Assembly (NCBI RefSeq): GCF_003992595.1 | Contig: NZ_RZNA01000017.1 | Span: forward strand, 1 to 64,000 | Length of the DNA stretch: 64,000 nt | Direction: 5' to 3' | Source of the DNA: Flagellimonas oceanensis | GTDB lineage: Bacteria > Bacteroidota > Bacteroidia > Flavobacteriales > Flavobacteriaceae | Shown: in pieces, positions 1-7,112 of the stretch | Layout of the letters: each line of letters starts with the position of its first letter | Position numbering within the stretch: position 1 is the stretch's first letter | Notes under the pieces: generated by a model | What the model was told of the DNA's origin: nothing | Database searches by the model: none | Seen by the model: the letters and a program-made list of their open reading frames with translations, nothing else | Program-made: the position numbers and the translations under genes

Positions 1-5
1 TGGAT

Positions 6-152
6 ACTTCGGTTCGTTTTGTGCCACCCATTTCGGAGTTATAGTGCCAGGCATTTCGGTTTGATCTGTGCCACTTTTGGCGGGCGGCCCGATCCGTTTC
101 GGTTCGTTTTGTGCCAGTGATATCGGTTCGATCCGTGCCACTTTGAAAGATC
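6..152 (+). repeat. IS21 left-end multiple terminal repeats
   Basis: Five copies of a roughly 22-base unit resembling TTTCGGTTCGTTTTGTGCCA begin near 6, 30, 53, 97 and 121. The last copy ends in GTGCCACTTTGAAAGATC (135-152), which recurs in inverted form at the right end. In IS21 elements such repeats are the transposase binding sites. The spacing of 23-24 bases between neighbours, with one double gap, is regular. Confidence 0.8.
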
Positions 153-188
153 AAGTAACAATTACCTTGTCGCTCAAAAACAAGCGAT

Positions 189-1742
189 ATGGCCAATACA
201 CTTGATCCGATGGACCTAAAACAGATTATTTCCCTTCACCTCGATGGGCTGAGCAACCGCAAGATAGGTGCCACCCTAGGGATATCCCGTAACACGGTGA
301 ACAGCTATATGCGCCTGTTCGGGGCCTGCGACCGCTCCCTTAAGGAATTGCTCGCCCTTGACAATGGGGCCCTGGAGGCACTCTTCCCATCCCATACGAC
401 CATAGACAATGTTCGCTACGACGAGCTCATGCGCTGTTTCGAGGGGATCAACAGGGCCAGGAACCACCCCGGCTTCACCTTCCTCCACCATTACCAGGAT
501 TATGTCGGAACGGCCAAGGATCCCTATGGCTATACCCAGTTCCTGGAACATTACCACCGTAAATATGCAAAGATAAAAGGCTCGATGAAGCTCGAGCACG
601 ACCCCGGCAAGGAACTGTTCATCGACTTCGCGGGCAAGAAACTGCATATGGTCGAGAGGGACACAGGGGAAGTGGTCCCGGTGGAAGTGTTCGTGGCCAT
701 CCTTCCCAATAGCCAGTATACCTACGTGGAGGCCTGCAGGAGCCAAAAACGGGAGGACCTGATCGCTTGTTGCACCAATGCCCTGAACTATTACGGTGGC
801 GTGCCCAAGGCCATTGTATCGGACAACCTGAAATCCGCGGTGACAAGGGCGAGCAGATATGAGGCGGACATCAACCGGAGCTTCAAGGATTTTGCCCGGC
901 ACTACAACTGCGCCATAAACCCCGCCCGGGGGTATTCCCCGCAGGACAAGGCCCTGGTGGAGAACGCCGTGCACCTTGCCTATCAGCGCATCTATTACCC
1001 GATGCGGGAAATGGTGTTCTTCTCCCTGGCCGACCTGAACCGGGAGATAAAGCGCCTGTTGGTGGCCTATAACGGTCTATTGTTCAAACGCAAGGAGGCC
1101 AGTCGCAGGGAACTGTTCCAATCCGTGGAACGGGAATACCTCAAGCCCCTGCCCGGGAGTGCTTACCAGCTAAAGGACTATCGCAGGGCAAAGGTCCAGA
1201 AGATGGGCTATGTGTACTTCTCCCCGGACAAGAGCTATTACAGCGTCCCCTACCGTTATATCGGGAAGGAGACCACAATCCACTATACGGGTTCCACGGT
1301 GGAGGTCCATTACCACCAGCGGCGGATCGCGCTGCACGGGCGCCACCCGGAAAAGGGCAGCTATAATACCAAAAAAGAGCACCTGGGCAGTACCCATAAA
1401 TATTATAGCGACTGGAGCCCGGAGTTCTTTAAAAGGAAAGCGGCCCGCCATGGCGACCATGTGCTGGGCTGTGTGGAGACGATACTGTCAAAGGGGGACT
1501 ACCCGGAGATAGGATATAAACGGGCGATGGGGGTCATACAGCTCCATAGGGCCTACGGTTCGCAACGCCTGGACAATGCCTGTAAAAGGGCCCTTCAGGC
1601 GGATGCCGCCACCTATATGCGCATCAGGAACATCCTGAAGAACAACCTGGACAAAAGCTCCCTGTTCTACAGGGACCTGGAAGAGGACAAGAGCCACATC
1701 CCGGACCACGGGAACATACGTGGCGCCTCCGCTTATCAATGA
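189..1742 (+). CDS. istA: IS21 family transposase IstA
   Basis: IstA is the DDE transposase that cuts and joins the element ends. The 517-residue protein starts with a helix-turn-helix (about residues 9-44, ending in ISRNTVNSYMRLF) that should bind the terminal repeats. An RNase-H-like integrase core follows, with D146 (ELFIDFAGK), D212 (AIVSDNLKS) and E258 (DKALVENAV) spaced as a DDE triad. The C-terminal part (about 330-517) matches the usual IS21 beta-barrel and tail region in position. The frame is intact, so the enzyme may be active. istB follows after 24 bp. Antisense open frames here are shadows caused by the high G+C. Confidence 0.96.
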   Translation: MANTLDPMDLKQIISLHLDGLSNRKIGATLGISRNTVNSYMRLFGACDRSLKELLALDNGALEALFPSHTTIDNVRYDELMRCFEGINRARNHPGFTFLHHYQDYVGTAKDPYGYTQFLEHYHRKYAKIKGSMKLEHDPGKELFIDFAGKKLHMVERDTGEVVPVEVFVAILPNSQYTYVEACRSQKREDLIACCTNALNYYGGVPKAIVSDNLKSAVTRASRYEADINRSFKDFARHYNCAINPARGYSPQDKALVENAVHLAYQRIYYPMREMVFFSLADLNREIKRLLVAYNGLLFKRKEASRRELFQSVEREYLKPLPGSAYQLKDYRRAKVQKMGYVYFSPDKSYYSVPYRYIGKETTIHYTGSTVEVHYHQRRIALHGRHPEKGSYNTKKEHLGSTHKYYSDWSPEFFKRKAARHGDHVLGCVETILSKGDYPEIGYKRAMGVIQLHRAYGSQRLDNACKRALQADAATYMRIRNILKNNLDKSSLFYRDLEEDKSHIPDHGNIRGASAYQ

Positions 1743-1766
1743 TCATTAACTTAAATCCGATATATT

Positions 1767-2504
1767 ATGAACAATGAACAGACGATCGAAAAACTCAAAC
1801 AGATGCGCCTTACCGCCATGGCCCAATTGCACCAACAGCACGTAAGGGACAACGGTTCGCCCGACATTACCGCGGACGAATACCTGGCCCTGCTCACGGA
1901 CCACCAATGGGAGGACCGCCAGAACAGGAAGATCCAGCGGCTGCTCAAACAGGCGGGGTTCGCACAGTCCGCCAACCTGGCCGAGGTGAAACATGACCAA
2001 CAGCGCAACCTGGACAGGAACATGTTCGCCCGCCTGGGGACCCTGGATTTTATGGCCCGCAAGGAAAACATCATCCTCACAGGGGCCTCGGGAACGGGCA
2101 AGAGCTATCTGGCACAGGCACTGGGCCACCAGGCATGTATGATGGAACACAGGGCCATATATGCCAATACGGCAAGATTACTTAAAAAACTGAAACTCTG
2201 CAAAGTGGACGGCACCTATCTAAAGGAACTGGACAAGCTCCTGAAAACCGACCTGTTGATCCTGGACGACTTTGGCCTGCAGAGCTTTGACAACCATGCC
2301 CGGGAGGCCATGATGGATATCATAGACGACCGTTACAACAAGGCTTCCACCATTATAGCTTCCCAGATACCCGTATCGGCTTGGTACGATATTATCGGGG
2401 AAAGCACAATTGCCGACGCCATATTGGACAGGATAGTGAACTCCTCCCACAGGTTGGACCTAAAAGGGGAAAGCTTAAGAAAAGGAATTTTAAAAAACGA
2501 TTGA
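1767..2504 (+). CDS. istB: IS21 helper ATPase IstB
   Basis: IstB is the AAA+ ATPase that partners IstA and selects the target DNA. At 245 residues it has the normal family length. The Walker A motif GASGTGKS lies at residues 106-113 and the Walker B LLILDDFGL at about 163-171; an N-terminal helical region precedes them, as in other IstB/DnaC-like proteins. It is co-oriented with istA and separated by 24 bp, so the two are expected to be co-transcribed. No frameshift or stop interrupts it, which with the intact istA suggests a functional element. Confidence 0.96.
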   Translation: MNNEQTIEKLKQMRLTAMAQLHQQHVRDNGSPDITADEYLALLTDHQWEDRQNRKIQRLLKQAGFAQSANLAEVKHDQQRNLDRNMFARLGTLDFMARKENIILTGASGTGKSYLAQALGHQACMMEHRAIYANTARLLKKLKLCKVDGTYLKELDKLLKTDLLILDDFGLQSFDNHAREAMMDIIDDRYNKASTIIASQIPVSAWYDIIGESTIADAILDRIVNSSHRLDLKGESLRKGILKND

Positions 2505-2526
2505 CACATTTTTTTGTATTATTGAA

Positions 2527-2583
2527 GGATCTTTCAAAGTGGCACTGTTTGACCGAAACAGGTGGCACCATCACTCCGAAATA
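2527..2583 (-). repeat. IS21 right-end terminal repeats
   Basis: Read on the minus strand, two units are seen. ATTTCGGAGTGATGGTGCCA resembles the left unit at 30, and a second unit ends in GTGCCACTTTGAAAGATC, identical to the innermost left-end copy. Only two units are present, against five at the left. These are the inverted terminal repeats recognised by IstA. Confidence 0.8.
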
Positions 2584-2858
2584 GCCAAAGGGTTGCCATT
2601 ATTGGCAATAATCAAACTTTCTTCTTCTAATTTGATCAATACTTTTTTTGGCTTCTGTGTATCACACTCATCATTGGCGTTTTGAATCATTTCCAGTAAT
2701 TGCCTACCATTGTACTCGTCTATGTTTTTGTTTTCGTTGTTATAATCCTCAACTATACGTAAGGGTGACTGCAAGTACTCCCTTCTCCGTCCTTTAATAA
2801 GCTCTTTTATGGCTTTGTTGTCAATATGCCTGTCTTGGTTGGTTAGTGTTTTGTGCAT
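2583..2858 (-). pseudogene. GHKL/sacsin-type ATPase gene, truncated by the IS
   Basis: This is the 5' end of a gene whose remainder was removed by the IS insertion. About 91 native residues remain before the frame runs into IS sequence and stops (TGA, 2571-2573). The fragment has the N-box of a GHKL nucleotide-binding domain (LLEMIQNANDE) and a G1-like motif (NNGNPL), in the order found in sacsin N-terminal-like and DUF3883-type ATP-binding proteins, which often accompany restriction loci. The start ATG lies 12 bp after the hsdS stop, so it belonged to the restriction operon. The missing part should include the rest of the ATPase fold. Function of the complete protein is unknown. Confidence 0.7.
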
Positions 2859-2870
2859 ATTCCACCAATT

Positions 2871-4082
2871 TTATTTGAGCTCTGCCACTTTAGCCAGTTC
2901 CACTTCTTTTAATTTTAGGTGTTCCACGGATAGTTTGCCGCTGATTAATCGAGGCAATAAAAGGTCGCGAGTTTCCTTAAGGGCTTGGTTTTTATTTTTC
3001 AATAATTTGATTTCCTCAAAAAATGGAATGATAAGACCTTCAAAATATTTAAGTAATTTCTCAGATGGATAAATTAATTTTAGCTTGTGTATGTCTTTAG
3101 AATAAACATGTGGTTGTGCCGCACCTCGTTGTAAATGAAAAACTTCAGCTTGTCTAGTTTTGAAAGTGCAGTAAAAGAAATAAAACCATTTGGACATTTT
3201 CGAATCCAAATATGAACAATCCGATACCCAAATATCTTCAAAATACAGGTTTACAAAACCAGCATTGGCACCTGAAGAACTAATTGTTATTGTTGGAGAA
3301 CATGTGTTTGCTCGGTTATGATAGTATGCAGGGTTTAAACCTCCAGCCACGACAGGAATATTACCTTCTGTAACCGTTGACTTAGTAATGATTTTCCCCT
3401 TTTTTAATTCTACTAAATCTTGAATCTTTCCTTCCTTCCACCCCTCAGGAATAGCTCCTTTGGTGCCGTGCGGAACTTCATTACCCTTTTCATCAAAAAA
3501 TTTGGTGTTTTGATACCCCGGAAAACGAAAACGTACGAACCACTCCTTGTAGATTTCCTCGGCCATTTCCTCCGACAACGAGATACGTTGGTTGTTGTTT
3601 TCTATTAAATCATCAAAAGCTGAAAGAATGGAGGCTATTTTTTTTTGAGTTTGAAGGTTGGGAACATTTATCTTTATAGAATTGAATGCTCCATGAGGTA
3701 AGTCTGGCTGTGCTGCGCCAGCTGCCAGTTGCTGAACCCATTTATATGTTTTTGGGGATTTCAAAAACCAAAAGAGATAATCTGGGTTAAGAACATCTTC
3801 ATCTGGCTTAACTTTAAAACAGTTGTTGTGTACTACTCCATTTTGATTTCTAAAAACCAATCCCACCTGTCCCGTTCTTGAAAATATTATATCTTTTTTG
3901 TGTGCAATATTTTTTTTGGGAACCTTTTCTTTGTCAATGTAAATTTCTTGCCTATTATTAATCATATCTCCTATCCTTAATAAAGGCAATCCCTTTGCTG
4001 TAACCAAGTGACTAGTTTTTGAATTGATTACTTGACCTTGACTTAATGTTACTATGTCTCCAATTTTGTGTTCCTTAGTCAT
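2871..4082 (-). CDS. hsdS: Type I restriction-modification specificity subunit HsdS
   Basis: HsdS sets the DNA recognition sequence of the type I methylase/restriction complex. The 403-residue protein has two target-recognition halves. The first ends near GAAQPDLPHGAFNSI and is followed by a helical spacer (about residues 150-185). The second ends near GAAQPHVYSKDIHKL and is followed by another helix close to the C-terminus. This duplicated plan is the HsdS hallmark. I place the start at the ATG overlapping the hsdM stop codon region by 8 bp; a TTG one codon upstream is less likely. The overlap indicates translational coupling to HsdM. Exact recognition sequence cannot be read from the protein. 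Confidence 0.93.
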   Translation of the reverse strand: MTKEHKIGDIVTLSQGQVINSKTSHLVTAKGLPLLRIGDMINNRQEIYIDKEKVPKKNIAHKKDIIFSRTGQVGLVFRNQNGVVHNNCFKVKPDEDVLNPDYLFWFLKSPKTYKWVQQLAAGAAQPDLPHGAFNSIKINVPNLQTQKKIASILSAFDDLIENNNQRISLSEEMAEEIYKEWFVRFRFPGYQNTKFFDEKGNEVPHGTKGAIPEGWKEGKIQDLVELKKGKIITKSTVTEGNIPVVAGGLNPAYYHNRANTCSPTITISSSGANAGFVNLYFEDIWVSDCSYLDSKMSKWFYFFYCTFKTRQAEVFHLQRGAAQPHVYSKDIHKLKLIYPSEKLLKYFEGLIIPFFEEIKLLKNKNQALKETRDLLLPRLISGKLSVEHLKLKEVELAKVAELK

Positions 4083-6186
4083 CAAAGAGATTGTTTAAAT
4101 TGTTTAAAACCAATTTCTCCAATTCAACTCCATTTGATATTAAAGTCTCCAATAACTGTTTTCTTTTGTCAATGCATGAAATGAACTCTTCATTTGTCAT
4201 TTTATCATCTTCAATCTCTACACCTACATATCTACCCGCATTTAAGGAGTAATCTTGCTCTTCGATATATTCGGTTCTGTTCGCCATTTTGCACAAGCCC
4301 ACGACATCTTCATATTTGGCTTCTGGGAAACGGGTTTGCAACCAGTCTATTTGCTTATTCCAATACCCCAATTGTTCTGTGGCTTCTTGGTGCACTTGCA
4401 GAGCTTCTTCCAAGAACCTATCCGCTTTTGCCAAATTGTGACTACTCCAAGCCTGGTCGCTTTTTAACTTTAAGTATTTGTCTGCTATTTTATGGAGTTC
4501 TACCAACTTGTTTACATCCGCTTTTAAAACAGTTAGGCGTTCTACATTGTTTTCTACCTCTGTTTTTAGGGCAGCTGCCCATTGTTTTTGGGCGTTGTTG
4601 TCCAAGGGCAGTTTCTGTGGTGTTTCCACTGTATCAACTCTAGTAAAACTGGAGAGCTCAAAATTTTCCAGTTCTTCAATAAAGCTGGCCTCCTTTAGTG
4701 CTTTGGTTTTTGCAGGGGTGCGCTTTTCGTTCTTGGTGACCGCTGTATATGCATTTAAATTGCGTATTAGCTTGTTCAACTGTTCTTGTATCCCCGCCAA
4801 GGTTGGCTCGATATTTTTTTGGGCATTAAAAGCATTTGCCATATAGCTAGCGATTAATTCCAAATACCGCGCAGTTTCACCTCGGTACAAACGCACAATG
4901 GCCGCAAGGTTTTGTTGTTGCTCCGGGGTCCACTCCCTATGCGCCCTGTCTATTTGGTTAAAGACATTGCGGGCATCCAAAAATAAAATCTTATCCTTTC
5001 GGTCCGAATGCACCTTTGTCTTGTCAAAAAACCACAAAGTGGCGGGTAGGGTTACGGTTAAAAACATATTGGAGGGCATGCTCACCATACAATCCACAAT
5101 ACCACTGTCCACAATTTTTTTTCGGATTTCATATTCCGCATTGCGGGCATCGGAAGCAGAATTGGGCATTACAAATCCTGCTCGTCCATTGTTGTTCAAC
5201 GATGTGGCAAAAAGGGAAATCCACAAATAGTTGGCATCCGAAATTTTATCGTTCTTTTTGCCTTTGTTCTTGGGAAGGCCGTATTGGTAAAACCGTTTAT
5301 CATTCTTAACCGTGCTCTCCTTTACCGATTTTACATTGAACGGCGGATTGGCCATTACAAAGTCGAACTTACCATAGCTCTCATAAGGGTCGCTATCGTA
5401 AGAGTTGGCTTCGGTAATCTCGCCACGAAGGTTGTGTACCAATAGGTTCATTTTGGCTAAGCGAACAGTTTCGCCCATATACTCCTGTCCGCATACATAA
5501 ATATCCTTTAGGTTGTGCCCTTCATGGGCTATAAAATCCGCTGATTGCACAAACATACCCCCAGAACCACAAGCGGGATCGTAAATTTTGCCTTTGTAGG
5601 GTTCTATCACTTCCACAATAAAGCGAACCACGGAGGTCGGGGTAAAGAACTCTCCCCCTTTTTGGCCTTCGCTCATGGCAAACTTGCCTAGAAAATACTC
5701 ATAGATCTTCCCAAAAATATCACCCGAAGCATCTTTGGGAATATCCGAAAAGGCCTTTAACAGCCCTGGAAGGATGTCGTCTTTTTTCTTTTCAATATCA
5801 AAATAGGCATCGGTGGGCAACACATCTTGAAACTTGGCATCTTGGTATTGTTCTATACCTTTCATGGCATCGCGCAGGGCTTCCGCTCTTTTATTGCCCT
5901 TCAGTTTTAGAAGATGGTCGTACCGCGCATTATCTGGCAAGTAAAAACCGCATTTGGCCAAGGCTATTTTTTGAATGGTCTGTTCCATTCTTGTGCCTTT
6001 GTTCTTTTGGTATTCCTCAAGAATAGCCGGTTCGTGTTGGCTATATTTGTTTTCTGCGAATTTGAGAAAAATCAATCCGAGTACCGGAACCGCATAGTCG
6101 GACGCCTTTAAGCCACCGTGTGCTCTTAAAGCATTTGCGGAATCCCACAGTTTGTTTTCTAAATCTTTTAATTCTTCGTTCGTCAT
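4075..6186 (-). CDS. hsdM: Type I restriction-modification methyltransferase subunit HsdM
   Basis: HsdM transfers a methyl group from S-adenosylmethionine to adenine N6 at the site chosen by HsdS. The 703-residue protein has the N-terminal helical domain (about 1-150), the SAM-binding motif DPACGSGG at 203-210 and the catalytic motif NPPF at 280-283, all intact. After the core (about 170-460) there is a long, charged, probably coiled-coil C-terminal extension (about 480-703) that makes it larger than many HsdM proteins. The gene lies 17 bp downstream of the receiver-protein gene and overlaps hsdS, pointing to a single transcript. No hsdR is present within the window. Confidence 0.95.
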   Translation of the reverse strand: MTNEELKDLENKLWDSANALRAHGGLKASDYAVPVLGLIFLKFAENKYSQHEPAILEEYQKNKGTRMEQTIQKIALAKCGFYLPDNARYDHLLKLKGNKRAEALRDAMKGIEQYQDAKFQDVLPTDAYFDIEKKKDDILPGLLKAFSDIPKDASGDIFGKIYEYFLGKFAMSEGQKGGEFFTPTSVVRFIVEVIEPYKGKIYDPACGSGGMFVQSADFIAHEGHNLKDIYVCGQEYMGETVRLAKMNLLVHNLRGEITEANSYDSDPYESYGKFDFVMANPPFNVKSVKESTVKNDKRFYQYGLPKNKGKKNDKISDANYLWISLFATSLNNNGRAGFVMPNSASDARNAEYEIRKKIVDSGIVDCMVSMPSNMFLTVTLPATLWFFDKTKVHSDRKDKILFLDARNVFNQIDRAHREWTPEQQQNLAAIVRLYRGETARYLELIASYMANAFNAQKNIEPTLAGIQEQLNKLIRNLNAYTAVTKNEKRTPAKTKALKEASFIEELENFELSSFTRVDTVETPQKLPLDNNAQKQWAAALKTEVENNVERLTVLKADVNKLVELHKIADKYLKLKSDQAWSSHNLAKADRFLEEALQVHQEATEQLGYWNKQIDWLQTRFPEAKYEDVVGLCKMANRTEYIEEQDYSLNAGRYVGVEIEDDKMTNEEFISCIDKRKQLLETLISNGVELEKLVLNNLNNLFDD

Positions 6187-6203
6187 GTATCTATCAGTTC
6201 TAC

Positions 6204-7109
6204 TTATATGTAATTAGGGTAATTTGTTTGGACAAAAGCAGGAAGCCATCCTAAAAGCTCTAAAAGTGCGTGCATATTAGAGTTAAAAGGCACTTTCGCG
6301 ATTTCATTTTCATTGTCATGAGAGTATTTGTTCACAGAAACCATGATTTTTCTAAAAACAGGCTTTATTTCCTGATCAATTGTAACCGGACAAGTAAAGG
6401 TGTTTCGACTTATAGGGTCACGGACATTTCTATTCTCCATGTATATACAACACCATTCCAAATTTGGCCTGTTATCTTGTAAAGGGTTAAAAAATTCATC
6501 TGGAATACAAGGAATAGGGTCGTTCAAAGACTTAAATATCAACTCCAACAAACCTCTTTGATTATTGATGTTTTTCTTGCGAAAATCATTTGCCTTATGG
6601 CATTTGATAATATCCATTAACAAAGTTGCACTTCTACTGGGCAAAATACCTAGATTTATTGCCTCAAAGGCTTCTTCATACTCATGTCTGATTTGCGTTT
6701 CCACTTGCCCTAGAGCAAAGTCTTTAAGGTCTCTAAAAAGCCTTTCATTATCTTCAGCAACTCCTTTCTTATAATATTCTGGAACAAAGGCATCAAAAAC
6801 TTCATCATTAAAAAATTTGGCTTGACCTGTCAAGACAAATGGCTTGAATATCTTTGGTATTTTTGATAAACGATCAATTGCTACAGGTAAATTCGATAGG
6901 CTTTCACTTCCGGCAACATCCGTTTCATTTTTGAAGAATTTTGCATCAAAAAGAACAGCGTCGTAAAGGTTGTAATTAGCCTCTAACTCAGTTAATCCAT
7001 CAGTTGATTTATAGCCAACAAGTTCTATTCCTTTAGCCTTGGCTAGAACCTTAAATGGGTTGAGTTTATCATGTTCATCATCCAACCAGAAAACTTTAAG
7101 TAACGGCAT
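6204..7109 (-). CDS. Receiver-domain (response-regulator-like) protein in the restriction locus
   Basis: The first about 130 of 301 residues fit a phospho-receiver fold. They show an acidic pair D10-D11 after a hydrophobic strand (VFWLDDEHD), a phospho-acceptor candidate D55 at the end of another strand (AVLFDAKF), T94 (FVLTGQ) and K114/K115 (EYYKKG). Order and spacing are close to CheY. The remaining about 160 residues are probably helical and I do not recognise them; no DNA-binding helix-turn-helix is obvious. The start ATG lies 3 bp after the stop of the upstream methyltransferase-histidine-kinase fusion, the arrangement of a kinase/regulator pair. Inference: it receives phosphate from that kinase and acts on restriction-modification activity or expression. 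Confidence 0.72.
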   Translation of the reverse strand: MPLLKVFWLDDEHDKLNPFKVLAKAKGIELVGYKSTDGLTELEANYNLYDAVLFDAKFFKNETDVAGSESLSNLPVAIDRLSKIPKIFKPFVLTGQAKFFNDEVFDAFVPEYYKKGVAEDNERLFRDLKDFALGQVETQIRHEYEEAFEAINLGILPSRSATLLMDIIKCHKANDFRKKNINNQRGLLELIFKSLNDPIPCIPDEFFNPLQDNRPNLEWCCIYMENRNVRDPISRNTFTCPVTIDQEIKPVFRKIMVSVNKYSHDNENEIAKVPFNSNMHALLELLGWLPAFVQTNYPNYI

Positions 7110-7112
7110 AGG

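Larger units (their letters stand above)
1..2583 (+). mobile_element. IS21-family insertion sequence (istA-istB)
   Basis: The element carries the two-gene istA/istB module typical of IS21, flanked by multiple short terminal repeats. The right terminus is placed at about 2583, because the inverted repeat ends there and the reading frame of the neighbouring ATPase gene turns into IS sequence at that point. The left terminus is uncertain: repeat units are already present within the first 27 bases, so the end may lie at or just beyond the window edge. Its visibly higher G+C than the AT-rich restriction genes suggests recent arrival from another background. Confidence 0.9.

Noticed and set aside
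276..974. Long antisense frame (232 codons) opposite istA, and others in the IS
   Set aside because: They are shadows of the high-G+C transposase gene: no start context, no family features, and the sense strand holds the DDE triad.
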